This document shows positions 43,311-59,820 of a DNA stretch of 64,000 nt, piece by piece. The stretch's first letter is position 1; each line of letters opens with the position of its first letter. Both the position numbers and the translations under genes were made by a program. Source of the DNA: Bugula neritina (Eukaryota > Bryozoa > Gymnolaemata > Cheilostomatida > Bugulidae). Under the pieces are notes generated by a model that had not been told where the DNA came from, searched no databases, and saw only the letters and a list, made by a program, of their open reading frames with translations. Where the stretch lies: positions 682,001 to 746,000 of the forward strand of contig CAXIUT010000183.1 of the NCBI GenBank assembly GCA_964035545.1, in the 5' to 3' direction.

Positions 43311-46169
43311 AAATATACTTTAACACATTGAAAAATACTGCAACATACTGAAATATACTGTAACACACTGAAATATACTGCAACATAATGAAATACACTG
43401 TAACATACTGAAATAAACTGCAACATACTGAAATACACTGCTACATACTGAAATATAACTCAACATACTGCAACGTACTGAAATACACTGTAACATATTG
43501 AAATACACTGCAGCATACTACAAAATATTGAATTACACTGCAACACATTGAAATATACTCCAATATACCTAAATATACGGTAATATACCGAAAAACACTG
43601 TAACGCATCGAAAAATACTGCAACATACAGAAATACACTGCAACACTATAATACACTGCACAATACTACAACATACTGAAACACACTGTCACATATTGAA
43701 ATACACTGCAACACATTGAAATATACTGCGACACATTGCAAAATACTGTAACATACTGAAACATGCTGTAGCACACTGAAATAGACTGCAGCTCACTGAA
43801 ATATACTGCAACATACTGAAATTCACTGCAGCCTCCTACAACATGCTGAAATACACTGTAACATATTGAAATACACTGCAACACATTGAAATATACTGCA
43901 ACATACCGCAATATATGGTAAACTACTGAAATATACTGTAACACATTGAAAAATACTGCATCATACTGAAATATACTGCGACATAATGCAATATTCTGTA
44001 ACATACTGAGATATGCTGTAGCACACTGAAATACACTGCAACTCACTGAAACATACTGCAACATACTGAAATACACTGTAACATCCTACAACATACTGAA
44101 ATACACAGTAACATATTGAAATACACTGCAACACATTGAAATATACTGCAACATACCTAAATATACGGTAATATACTGAAATATACTGTAACACATTGAA
44201 AAATACTGCAAGATACTGAAATATACTGTGACACATTGTAATATACTGTAACATACTGAAATATGCTCAAGCACACTGAAATACACTGCACCTCACTGAA
44301 ATATACTGCAACATACTGAAATACACTGCAACATCCTACAACATACTGAAATACACTGCAACATATTGAAAGACACTGCAAGACAATGAAATATACTGCA
44401 ACATACCAAAATACATGGTAAACCACTGAAATATATTTTAACACATTGAAAAATACTGCAACATACTGAAATTTACTGTAACACACTGAAATATACTGCA
44501 ACATACTGAAATACACTGCTACATACTGAAATATACTGCAACATACTGCAACATACTGAAATACACTGTAACATACTGAAATACACTGCAACAAACTACA
44601 AGATATTGAAATACACTGCAACACATTGAAATATACTGCAACATACCTAAATATACGGTAATAAAGCGGAAAAAAAACTGTAACAGATTGAAAAATTCTG
44701 CAACATACTGAAATATACTGCGACACATTGCAATATACTGTAACATACTGAAATATGCTCTAGCACACTGAAATACACTGCAACATACCATAATAAATGG
44801 TAAACTACTGAAATATACTTCAACACATTGAAAAATACTGCAACATACTGAAATATACTGTAACACACTGAAATATACTGCACCATACTGAAATACACTG
44901 TAACATACTGAAATAAACTGCAACATACTGAAATACACTGCAACATCCTACAACATACTGAAATACACTGTCACATATTGAAACATACCGCAACATACTG
45001 CAACATACTGAAATACACTGTAACATACTGAAATACACTGCAAAATACTACAACATATTGAAATACACTGCAACACATTGAAATATACTGCAACATACCT
45101 AAATATACGGTAGTATACTGAAATACACTGCAACCCACTGAAATACATCGCAAACACTACAACATACTGAAATACACTGTAACATATTGAAATACACTGC
45201 AACATATTGAAATACACTGCAACCTACAGAAATATATGGTAAACTACTGAAATATACTGTAACACATTGAAAAATACTGAAACATACTGAAATATACTGC
45301 AACACATCGCAATATTCTGTAACATACTGAAATATGCTGTAGCACACTGAAATACACTGCAACTCACTGAAATATACTGCAATATACTGAAATACACTGC
45401 AACATCCTACAACATACTGAAATACACTGCAACATACTGAAACACACTGTAACATATTGAAACATACCACAACATACTGCAACATACTGAAATACACTGT
45501 AACATACCGAAATACACTGCAAAATACTACAACATATTGAAATACACTGCAACACATTGAAATATACTGCAACATACCCAAATATACGGTAATATACTGA
45601 AATATACTGTAACACCTTGAAAAATACTGCAACATACTGAATTATACTGCAAGATACTGCAACATACTGAAATACACTGTAACATACTGAAACACACTGC
45701 AACATACTGCATTATACTGACATACACTGGAACATATTGAAATACACTGCAACATCCTACAACATGCTGAAATACACTGTAACATATTGAAATACACTAC
45801 AACACATTGAAATACACTGCAACAAACCGAAATACATGGTAAACTACTGAAATATACTGTAACACATTGAAAAATACTGCAACATACTGAAATATACTGC
45901 GACACATTGCAATATACTGTAACATACTGAAATATGCTCTAGCACACTGAAATACACTGCAACTCACTGAAATATACTGGAACATATTGAAATACACTGC
46001 AACACATTGAAAGTTACTGCATCATACCAAAATATATGGTAAACTACGGAAATATACTTTAACACATTGAAAAATACTGCAACATACTGAAATATACTGT
46101 AACACACTGAAATATACTGCAACATCCTGAAATACACTGTAACATACTGAAATAAACTGCAACATACTG
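43311..46169. repeat. Higher-order block R1, copy 2
   Basis: Copy of the block at 32222-35080. It joins directly to the aattacactat monomer that in the first copy comes only after 360 further bases; 360 is 18 monomers, so an unequal exchange in register explains the difference. Confidence 0.85.
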
Positions 46170-46980
46170 AATTACACTATAACATACTGAAATACACTGC
46201 AAAATACTCCAACATATTGAATTACACTGCAACACATTGAAATATACTGCAACATACCTAAATATCCGGTAATATACTGAAATACACTGTAACACATTGA
46301 AAAATACTGCAACATACTGAAATACACTGCAACCCACTGAAATACATCGCAAAACACTACAACATACTGAAATACACTGTAACATATTGAAATACACTGC
46401 AACACATTGAAATATACTGCAACCTACAGAAATATATGGTAAACTACTGAATTATACTGTAACACATTGAAAAATACTGCAACACACTGAAATATACTGC
46501 GACACATTGCAATATACTGTAACATACTGAGATATGCTGTAGCACACTGAAATACACTACAACTCACTGAAATATACTGCAACATACTGAATTACACTGC
46601 AACATCCTACAACATACTGAAATACACAGTAACATATTGAAATACACTGCAACACATTGAAATATACTGCAACATACCTAAATATACGGTAATATACTGA
46701 AATATACTGCAACACATTGAAAAATACTGCAAGATACTGAAATATACTGTGACACATTGCAATATACTGTAACATACTGAAATCTGCTGTAGCACACTGA
46801 AATACACTGCAACTCACTGAAATATACTGCAATAGACTGAAATACACTGCAACATCGTACAACATGCTGAAATACACTTCAACATATTGAACTCCACTGC
46901 AACACATTGAAATATACTGCAACATACCGAAATATATGGTAAACTACTGAAATTTACTGTAACACATTGAAAAATACTGC
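43750..46980. repeat. 3231-bp tandem unit, copy 1
   Basis: It begins aacatactgaaacatgctg and is followed immediately by a second unit that begins with the same bases. The two are nearly identical, with about ten differences seen (for example caccatactg here and the equivalent of cactatactg there, near 44881 and 48112). A longer relative at about 32670-36250 has 360 bp more. Confidence 0.9.
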
Positions 46981-49900
46981 AACATACTGAAACATGCTGT
47001 AGCACACTGAAATAGACTGCAGCTCACTGAAATATACTGCAACATACTGAAATTCACTGCAGCCTCCTACAACATGCTGAAATACACTGTAACATATTGA
47101 AATACACTGCAACACATTGAAATATACTGCAACATACCGCAATATATGGTAAACTACTGAAATATACTGTAACACATTGAAAAATACTGCATCATACTGA
47201 AATATACTGCGACACAATGCAATATTCTGTAACATACTGAGATATGCTGTAGCACACTGAAATACACTACAACTCACTGAAACATACTGCAACATACTGA
47301 AATACACTGTAACATCCTACAACATACTGAAATACACAGTAACATATTGAAATACACTGCAACACATTGAAATATACTGCAACATACCTAAATATACGGT
47401 AATATACTGAAATATACTGTAACACATTGAAAAATACTGCAAGATACTGAAATATACTGTGACACATTGTAATATACTGTAACATACTGAAATATGCTCA
47501 AGCACACTGAAATACACTGCACCTCACTGAAATATACTGCAACATACTGAAATACACTGCAACATCCTACAACATACTGAAATACACTGCAACATATTGA
47601 AAGACACTGCAAGACAATGAAATATACTGCAACATACCAAAATACATGGTAAACCACTGAAATATATTTTAACACATTGAAAAATACTGCAACATACTGA
47701 AATTTACTGTAACACACTGAAATATACTGCAACATACTGAAATACACTGCTACATACTGAAATATACTGCAACATACTGCAACATACTGAAATACACTGT
47801 AACATACTGAAATACACTGCAACAAACTACAAGATATTGAAATACACTGCAACACATTGAAATATACTGCAACATACCTAAATATACGGTAATAAAGCGG
47901 AAAAAAAACTGTAACAGATTGAAAAATTCTGCAACATACTGAAATATACTGCGACACATTGCAATATACTGTAACATACTGAAATATGCTCTAGCACACT
48001 GAAATACACTGCAACATACCATAATAAATGGTAAACTACTGAAATATACTTCAACACATTGAAAAATACTGCAACATACTGAAATATACTGTAACACACT
48101 GAAATATACTGCACTATACTGAAATACACTGTAACATACTGAAATAAACTGCAACATACTGAAATACACTGCAACATCCTACAACATACTGAAATACACT
48201 GTCACATATTGAAACATACCGCAACATACTGCAACATACTGAAATACACTGTAACATACTGAAATACACTGCAAAATACTACAACATATTGAAATACACT
48301 GCAACACATTGAAATATACTGCAACATACCTAAATATACGGTAGTATACTGAAATACACTGCAACCCACTGAAATACATCGCAAACACTACAACATACTG
48401 AAATACACTGTAACATATTGAAATACACTGCAACATATTGAAATACACTGCAACCTACAGAAATATATGGTAAACTACTGAAATATACTGTAACACATTG
48501 AAAAATACTGAAACATGCTGAAATATACTGCAACACATCGCAATATTCTGTAACATACTGAAATATGCTGTAGCACACTGAAATACACTGCAACTCACTG
48601 AAATATACTGCAATATACTGAAATACACTGCAACATCCTACAACATACTGAAATACACTGCAACATACTGAAACACACTGTAACATATTGAAACATACCA
48701 CAACATACTGCAACATACTGAAATACACTGTAACATACCGAAATACACTGCAAAATACTACAACATATTGAAATACACTGCAACACATTGAAATATACTG
48801 CAACATACCCAAATATACGGTAATATACTGAAATATACTGTAACACCTTGAAAAATACTGCAACATACTGAATTATACTGCAAGATACTGCAACATACTG
48901 AAATACACTGTAACATACTGAAACACACTGCAACATACTGCATTATACTGACATACACTGGAACATATTGAAATACACTGCAACATCCTACAACATGCTG
49001 AAATACACTGTAACATATTGAAATACACTACAACACATTGAAATACACTGCAACAAACCGAAATACATGGTAAACTACTGAAATATACTGTAACACATTG
49101 AAAAATACTGCAACATACTGAAATATACTGCGACACATTGCAATATACTGTAACATACTGAAATATGCTCTAGCACACTGAAATACACTGCAACTCACTG
49201 AAATATACTGGAACATATTGAAATACACTGCAACACATTGAAAGTTACTGCATCATACCAAAATATATGGTAAACTACGGAAATATACTTTAACACATTG
49301 AAAAATACTGCAACATACTGAAATATACTGTAACACACTGAAATATACTGCAACATCCTGAAATACACTGTAACATACTGAAATAAACTGCAACATACTG
49401 AATTACACTATAACATACTGAAATACACTGCAAAATACTCCAACATATTGAATTACACTGCAACACATTGAAATATACTGCAACATACCTAAATATCCGG
49501 TAATATACTGAAATACACTGTAACACATTGAAAAATACTGCAACATACTGAAATACACTGCAACCCACTGAAATACATCGCAAAACACTACAACATACTG
49601 AAATACACTGTAACATATTGAAATACACTGCAACACATTGAAATATACTGCAACCTACAGAAATATATGGTAAACTACTGAAATATATTGTAACACATTG
49701 AAAAATACTGCAACACACTGAAATATACTGCGACACATTGCAATATACTGTAACATACTGAGATATGCTGTAGCACACTGAAATACACTACAACTCACTG
49801 AAATATACTGCAACATACTGAATTACACTGCAACATCCTACAACATACTGAAATACACAGTAACATATTGAAATACACTGCAACACATTGAAATATACTG

Positions 49901-50211
49901 CAACATACCTAAATATACGGTAATATACTGAAATATACTGCAACACATTGAAAAATACTGCAAGATACTGAAATATACTGTGACACATTGCAATATACTG
50001 TAACATACTGAAATCTGCTGTAGCACACTGAAATACACTGCAACTCACTGAAATATACTGCAATAGACTGAAATACACTGCAACATCGTACAACATGCTG
50101 AAATACACTTCAACATATTGAACTCCACTGCAACACATTGAAATATACTGCAACATACCGAAATATATGGTAAACTACTGAAATTTACTGTAACACATTG
50201 AAAAATACTGC
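46981..50211. repeat. 3231-bp tandem unit, copy 2
   Basis: Direct head-to-tail duplicate of the preceding unit. After it the array continues into the large block R2 as the sequence after 36250 does. Confidence 0.9.
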
Positions 50212-53200
50212 AACATACTGAAATATACTGCGACACATTGCAATATACTGTAAAATACTGAAATATGCTCTCGCACACTGAAATACACTGCAACTCACTG
50301 AAATATACTGGAACATACTGAAATACACTGCAACACATTGAAATTTACTGCAACATACCAAAATATATGGTAAACTACTGAAATATACTTTAACACATTG
50401 AAAAATACTGCAACATACTGAAATATACTGTGACACACTGAAATATACTGCAACATACTGAAATACACTGTAACATACTGAAATAAACTGCAACATACTG
50501 AAGTACACTAGAACATCCTACAACATACTGAAATACACTGTTACATAATGAAATACACTGCAACACATCGAATTATACTGCATTGTACTTAAATATACGG
50601 TAATATACTGAAATATACTGTAACACATTGAAAAATACTGCAACATACTGAAATACACTGCAACACACTGAAATACTTCGCAAAATACTACAACTTACTG
50701 AAATACACTGCAACACATTGAAATATACTGCAACCTACGGAAATATATGGTAAACTACTGAAATATACTGTAACACATTGCAAAATACTGCAAGATACTG
50801 AAATATACTGCGACACATTGCAATATACTGTAACATACTGAAATATGCTGTAGCACACTGAAATACACTGCAACTCACTGAAATATACTGCAATACACTG
50901 AAATGCACTGCAACATCCTACAACATACTGAAATACACTGCAACATAATGAAATGCACTGCAACACATTGAAATATACTGCAACATACCGAAATATATGG
51001 TAAATTACTGAAATATACTGTAACACATTGAAAGATACTGAAACATACTGAAATATACTGCGACACATTGCAATATACTGTAACATACTGAAATATCCTG
51101 TAGCACACTGAAATACACTGCAACTCACTGAAATATACTGCAATATACTGAAATACACTGCAACATCCTACAACATACTGAAATACACTGCAACATATTG
51201 AAATACACTGTAACATATTGAAACATACTGCAACATACTGCAACATATTGAAATACACTGCAACATACTGAAATACACTGCTACATACTGAAATATAATT
51301 CAACATACTGCAACGTACTGAAATACACTGTAACATATTGAAATACACTGCAACATACTACAAAATATTGAAATACACTGCAACACATTGAAATATACTC
51401 CAATATACCTAAATATGCGGTAATATACCGAAAAACACTGTAACGCATTGAAAAATACTGCAACATACAGAAATACACTGTAACATATTGAAATACATTG
51501 CAACACATTGAAATATACTGCAACCTTCAGAAACATATGGTAAACTACTGAAATATACTGTAACACATTGAAAAATACTGCAACACACTGAAATATACTG
51601 CGACACATTGCAATATACTGTAACATACTGAAATATGCTGTAGCACACTGAAATACACTACAACTCACTGAAATATACTGCAACATACTGAAATACACTG
51701 CAACATCGTACAACATGCTGAAATACACTTCAACATATTGAACTACACTGCAACACATTGAAATATACTGCAACATACCGAAATATATGGTAAACTACTG
51801 AAATATACTGTAACAAATTGAAAAATACTGCAACATACTGAAATATACTGCGACACATTGCAATATACTGTAACATACTGAAATATGCTCTAGCACACTG
51901 AAATACACTGCAACTCACTGAAATATACTGGAACATATTGAAATACACTGCAACACATTGAAATATACTGCAACATACCAAAATATATGGTAAACTACTG
52001 AAATATACTTTAACACATTGAAAAATACTGCAACATGCTGAAATATACTGTAACACACTGAAATATACTGCAACACACTGAAATACACTGTAACATACTG
52101 AAATAAACTGCAACATACTGAAGTACACTAGAACATCCTACAACATACTGAAATACACTGTTACATAATGAAATACACTGCAACACATCGAATTATACTG
52201 CATTGTACCTAAATATACGGTAATATACTGAAATATACTGTAACACATTGAAAAATACTGCAACATACTGAAATACACTGCAACACACTGAAATACTTCG
52301 CAAAATACTACAACTTACTGAAATACACTGCAACACATTGAAATATACTGCAACCTACGGAAATATATGGTAAACTACTGAAATATACTGTAACACATTG
52401 AAAAATACTGCAACATACTGAAATATACTCTGACACAATGCAATATTCTGGTACAAACTGAGATATGCCGTAGCACACCGATATACACTGCAACTCACTG
52501 AAATATACTGCAACATACTGAAATACACTGTAACGTCCTACAACATACTGAAATACATAGTAAGATATTGAAATACACTGCAACACATTGAAATATACTG
52601 CAACATACTGAAATACACTGCAACATCCTACAACATACTGAAATACACTGCAACATATTGAAAGACACTGCAAGACATTAAAATATACTTCAACATACCA
52701 AAATACATGGTAAACTACTGAAATATACTTTAACACATTGAAAAATACTGTAACATACTGAAATATACTGTAACACACTGAAATATACTGCAACATACTG
52801 AAATACACTGCTACATACTGAAATATACTGCAACATACTGCAACATACTGAAATACACTGTAACATACTGAAATACACTGCAACAAACTGCAACATATTG
52901 AAATCCACTGCAACCTATTGAAATATACTGCAACATACCCAAATATACGGTAATATACTGAAATATACTGTAACACCTTGAAAAATACTGCAACATACTG
53001 AATTATACTGCAAGATACTGCAACATACTGAAATACACTGTAACATACTGAAACACACTGCAACATACTGCATTATACTGACATACACTGGAACATATTG
53101 AAATACACTGCAACATCCTACAACATGCTGAAATACACTGTAACATATTGAAATACACTACAACACATTGAAATACACTGCAACAAACCGAAATACATGG

Positions 53201-56039
53201 TAAACTACTGAAATATACTGTAACACATTGAAAAATACTGCAACATACTGAAATATACTGCGACACATTGCAATATACTGTAACATACTGAAATATACTG
53301 CAACATACTGAAATACACTGTAACATACTGAAATAAACTGCAACATACTGAAATACACTGCTACATACTGAAATATAACTCAACATACTGCAACGTACTG
53401 AAATACACTGTAACATATTGAAATACACTGCAACATACTACAAAATATTGAAATACACTGCAACACATTGAAATATACTCCAATATACCTAAATATACGG
53501 TAATATATCGAAAAACACTGTAAAGCATTGAAAAATACTGCAACATACAGAAATACACTGCAACACTATAATACACTGCACAATACTACAACATACTGAA
53601 ATACACTGTCACATGTTGAAATACACTGCAACACATTGAAATATACTGCAACATACCGAAATATATGGTAAACGATTGAAATATACTGTAACACATTGAA
53701 AAAAACTGCAACATACTGAAATACACTACAACCCACTGAAATATATTGCAAAATACTACAACATACTGAAATACACTGTAACATATTGAAATACACTGCA
53801 ACACATTGAAATATACTGCAACATACGGAAATATATGGTTAACTACTGAAATATACTGTAACACATTGAAAAATACTGCAACATACTGAAATATACTCTG
53901 ACACAATGCAATATTCTGTTACATACTGAGATATGCCGTAGCACACTGAAATACACTGCAACTCACTGAAATATACTGCAACATACTGAAATACACTGTA
54001 ACATCCTACAACATACTGAAATACATAGTAACATATTGAAATACACTGCAACACATTGAAATATACTGCAACATACCTAAATATACGGTAATATACTGAA
54101 ATATACTGTAACACATTGCAAAAATACTGCAAGATACTGAAATATACTGCGACACATTGCAATATACTGTAACATACTGAAATATCCTGTAGCACACTGA
54201 AATACACTGCAACTCACTGAAATATACTGCAGTATACTGAAATACACTGCAACATCCTACAACATACTGAAATACACTGCAACATATTGAAATACACTGT
54301 AACATATTGAAACATACTGCAACATACTGCAACATATTGAAATACACTGCAACATACTGAAATACACTGCTACATACTGAAATATAATTCAACATACTGC
54401 AACGCACTGAAATACACTGTAACATATTGAAATACACTGCAACATACTACAAAATATTGAAATACACTGCAACACATTGAAATATACTCCAATATACCTA
54501 AATATACGGTAATATACCGAAAAACACTGTAACGCATTGAAAAACACTGCAACATACAGAAATACACTGTAACATATTGAAATACACTGCAACACATTGA
54601 AATTTACTGCAACCTACAGAAATATATGGTAAACTACTGAAATATACTGTAACACATTGAAAAATACTGCAACACACTGAAATATACTGCGACACATTGC
54701 AATATACTGTAACATACTGAGATATGCTGTAGCACACTGAAATACACTACAACTCACTGAAATATACTGCAACATACTGAAATACACTGCAACATCCTAC
54801 AACATACTGAAATACACTGTCACATATTGAAATACACTGCAACACATTGAATTATACCGCAACATACCGAAATATATGGTAAACTATTGAAATATACTGT
54901 AACACATTGAAAAATACTGAAACATACTGAAATATTCTGCGACACATTTCAATATACTGTAACATACTGAAATATGCTGTAGCACACTGAAATACACTGC
55001 AACTCACCGAAATATATTGCAACATACTGAAATACACAGTAACATATTGAAACATACTGCAACATACTGCAACATAGTGAAATACACTGTAACATACTGA
55101 AAGACACTGCAAAATACTACAACATACTGAAATACACTGCAACCCACTGAAATACATCGCAAAACACTACAACATACTGAAATACACTGTAACATATTGA
55201 AATACACTGCAACACATTGAAATATACTGCAACCTACAGAAATATATGGTAAACTACTGAAATATGCTGTAACACATTGAAAAATACTGCAACACACTGA
55301 AATATACTGCGACACATTGCAATATACTGTAACATACTGAGATATGCTGTAGCACACTGAAGTACACTACAACTCACTGAAATATACTGCAACATACTGA
55401 ATTACACTGCAACATCCTACAACATACTGAAATACACAGTAACATATTGAAATACACTGCAACACATTGAAATATACTGCAACATACCTAGATATACGGT
55501 AATATACTGAAATATACTGCAACACATTGAAAAATACTGCAAGATACTGAAATATACTGTGACACATTGCAATATACTGTAACATACTGAAATCTGCTGT
55601 AGCACACTGAAATACACTGCAACTCACTGAAATATACTGGAACATACTGAAATACACTGCAACACATTGAAATTTACTGCAACATACTAAAATACATGGT
55701 AAACTACTGAAATATACTTTAACACATTGAAAAATACTGCAACATACTGAAATATACTGTAACACACTGAAATATACTGCAACATACTGAAATACACTGT
55801 AACATACTGAAATAAACTGCAACATACTGAAGTACACTACAACATCCTACAACATACTGAAATACACTGTTACATAATGAAATACACTGCAACACATCGA
55901 ATTATACTGCATTGTACCTAAATATACGGTAATATACTGAAATATACTGTAACACCTTGAAAAATACTGCAACATACTGAAATACACTGCAACACACTGA
56001 AATACTTCGCAAAATACTACAACTTACTGAAATACACTG
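49391..56039. repeat. Large duplicated block R2, copy 2 (about 6.65 kb)
   Basis: Second copy of 35431-42079. Private changes include gacacatttc near 54945, aatatgctgt near 55261 and a cctagatatacgg near 55490. Its left part also overlaps the second 3231-bp unit. Confidence 0.9.
53531..55125. repeat. Block R3 inside R2, copy related to 60621-62214
   Basis: About 1.6 kb shared at an offset of 7089-7090 bp with 60621-62214 and at 13960 bp with the first R2 copy, giving three copies. The one-base change of offset lies near 54115, where ttgcaaaaatactgc is replaced by tataaaaatattgc. Confidence 0.8.
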
Positions 56040-56339
56040 CAACACATTGAAATATACTGCAACCTACGAAATATATGGTAAACTACTGAAATATACTGTA
56101 ACACATATAAAAATATTGCAAGATACTGAAATATACTGCGACACATTGCAATATACTGTAACATACTGAAATATGCTGTAGCGCACTGAAATACACTGCA
56201 ACTCACTGAAATATACTGCAATACACTGAAATGCACTGCAACATCCTACAACATACTGAAATACACTGCAACATAATGAAATACACTGCAACACATTGAA
56301 ATATACTGCAACATACCGAAATATATGGTAAATTACTGA

Positions 56340-59090
56340 AATATGCTGTAACACATTGAAAAATACTGCAACATACTGAAATACACTGCAACAGACTGAA
56401 ATACTTCGCAAAATACTACAACTTACTGAAATACACTGCAACACATTGAAATATACTGCAACCTACGGAAATATATGGTAAACTACTGAAATATACTGTA
56501 ACACATTGAAAAATACTGCAACATACTGAAATATACTCTGACACAATGCAATATTCTGTTACATACTGAGATATGCCGTAGCACACTGATATACACTGCA
56601 ACTCACTGAAATATACTGCAACATACTGAAATACACTGTAACGTCCTACAACATACTGAAATACATAGTAAGATATTGAAATACACTGCAACACATTGAA
56701 ATATACTGCAACATACTGAAATACACTGCAACATCCTACAACATACTGAAATAGACTGCAACATATTGAAAGACACTGCGAGACATTGAAATATACTGCA
56801 ACATACCAAAATACATGGTAAACTACTGAAATATACTTTAACACATTGAAAAATACTGTAACATACTGAAATATACTGTAACACACTGAAATATACTGCA
56901 ACATACTGAAATACACTGCTACATACGGAAATATACTGCAACATATTGCAAAATACTTAAATACACTGTAACATACTGAAATACACTGCAACAAACTGCA
57001 ACATATTGAAATACACTGCAACCTATTGAAATATACTGCAACATACCTAAATATACGGTAATATACCGAAAAAAAACCTGCAATATACTGAAATTAACTG
57101 CAACACACTGATATACTTTGCAAAATACTACAACATACTGAAATACACTGTAACATATTGAAATACACTGCAACACTTTGAAATATACTGCAACATACTG
57201 AAATATACTGCGACACATTCTAATATAGTGTAACATACTGAAATATGCTATAGCACACTAAAAAACACTGCAAATCACTGAAATATACTGCAACATATTG
57301 AAATACACTGCAACATTCTACAACATGCTGAAACACACTGTAACATATTGAAATACACTGCAACACACTAAAATACTTTGCAAAATACTGCAACATACCG
57401 AAATATATGGTAAACTACTGAAATATACTGTAACACATTGCAAAATACTGCAACATACTGAAATAGACTGCGACACATTGCAATATACTGTACCATACTG
57501 AAATATGCTCTAGCACACTGAAATACACTGCAACTCACTGAAATATACTGGAACATATTGAAATACACTGCAACACATTGAAATATACTGCAACATACCA
57601 AAATATATGGTAAACTACTGAAATATACTTTAACACATTGAAAAATACTGCAACATACTGAAATATACTGTAACACACTGAAATATACTGCAACATACTG
57701 AAATACACTGTAACATACTGAAATAAACTGCAACATACTGAAGTACACTAGAACATCATACAACATACTGAAATACACTGTTACATAATGAAATACACTG
57801 CAACACATCGAATTATACTGCATTCTACCCAAATATACGGTAATATACTGAAATATACTGTAACACATTGAAAAATACTGCAACATACTGAATTACACTG
57901 CAACACACTGAAATACTTCGCAAAATACTACAACTTACTGAAATACACTGCAACACATTGAAATATACTGCAACCTACGAAAATATATGGTAAACTACTG
58001 AAATATACTGTAACACATTGAAAAATACTGCAACATACTGAAATATACTCTGACACAATGCAATATTCTGTTACATACTGAGATATGCCGTAGCACACTG
58101 ATATACACTGCAACTCACTGAAATATACTGCAACATACTGAAAGAGACTGTAATGTCCTACAACATACTGAAATACATAGTAAGATATTGAAATACACTG
58201 CAACACATTGAAATATACTGCAACATACTGAAATACACTGCAACATCCTACAACACACTGAAATACACTGCAACATATTGAAAGACACTGCAAGACATTG
58301 AAATATACTGCAACATACCAAAATACATGGTAAACTACTGAAATATACTTTAACACATCGAAAAATACTGTAACATACTGAAATATACTGTAACACACTG
58401 AAATATACTGCAACATACTGAAATACACCGCTACATACTGAAATATACTGCAACATACTGCAAAATACTGAAATACACTGTAACATACTGAAATGCACTG
58501 CAACAAACTGCAACATATTGAAATACACTGCAACCTATTGAAATATACTGCAACATACCTAAATATACGGTAATATACCGAAAAAAAACCTGTATTAGAC
58601 TGAAAAATTCTGCAACATACTGAAATAAACTGCAACACACTGAAATACTTTGCAAAATACTACAACATACTGAAATACACTGTAACATATTGAAATACAC
58701 TGCAACACTTTGAAATATACTGCAACATACTGAAATATACTGCGACACATTCTAATATAGTGTAACATACTGAAATATGCTATAGCGCACTAAAAAACAC
58801 TGCAAATCACTGAAATATACTGCAACATATTGAAATACACTGCAACATTCTACAACATGCTGATACACACTGTAACATATTGAAATACACTGCAACACAC
58901 TGAAATACTTTGCAAAATACTGCAACATACCGAAATATATGGTAAACTACTGAAATATACTGTAACACATTGCAAAATACTGCAACATACTGAAATAGAC
59001 TGCGACACATTGCAATATACTGTACCATACTGAAATATGCTCTAGCACACTGAAATACACTGCAACTCACTGAAATATACTGCAACATAC
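56340..59090. repeat. Duplicated pair, period about 1512-1532 bp
   Basis: The block at about 56340-57560 recurs at about 57852-59090. The offset is 1512 bp at the start and 1532 bp later, because the second copy has one 20-bp monomer more just after its A-run monomer (57069-57076 and 58581-58588). This region is specific to the right part of the window. Confidence 0.8.
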
Positions 59091-59360
59091 TGAAATACAC
59101 TGCAACACATTGAAATATACCGCAACATACCAAAATATATGGTAAACTACTGAAATATACTTTAACACATTGAAAAATACTGCAACATACTGAAATATAC
59201 TGTAACACACTGAAATAAACTGCAACATACTGAAATACACTGTAACATACTGAAATAAACTGGAATATACTGAATTACACTGCTACATACTGAAATATAA
59301 TCCAACATACTGCAACGTACTGAAACACACTGTATCATATTGAAATACACTGCAACATAC

Positions 59361-59820
59361 TACAAAACATTGAAATACACTGCAACACATTGAAACATAC
59401 TGCAACATACCGAAATATATGGTAAACTATTGAAATATACTGTAACACATTGAAAGATACTGAAACATACTGAAATATACTGCGACACATTGCAATATAC
59501 TGTAACATACTGAAATATCCTGTAGCACACTGAAATACACTGCAACTCACTGAAATATACTGCAATATACTGAAATACACTGCAACATCCTACAAAATAT
59601 TGAAAAACACTGCAACACATTGAAATATACTGCAACATACCGAAATATATGGTAAACTATTGAAATATACTGTAACACATTGAAAGATACTGAAACATAC
59701 TGAAATATACTGCGACACATTGCAATATACTGTAACATACTGAAATGTCCTGTAGCACACTGAAATACACTGCAACTCACTGAAATATACTGCAATATAC
59801 TGAAATACACTGCAACATCC
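59361..59820. repeat. 230-bp tandem duplication
   Basis: 59361-59590 and 59591-59820 are adjacent copies, beginning tacaaaacattg and tacaaaatattg. Few substitutions separate them, for example aaatatcctg against aaatgtcctg. 230 bp is eleven and a half 20-bp units, so the duplication used the 10-bp half-unit register. Confidence 0.8.
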
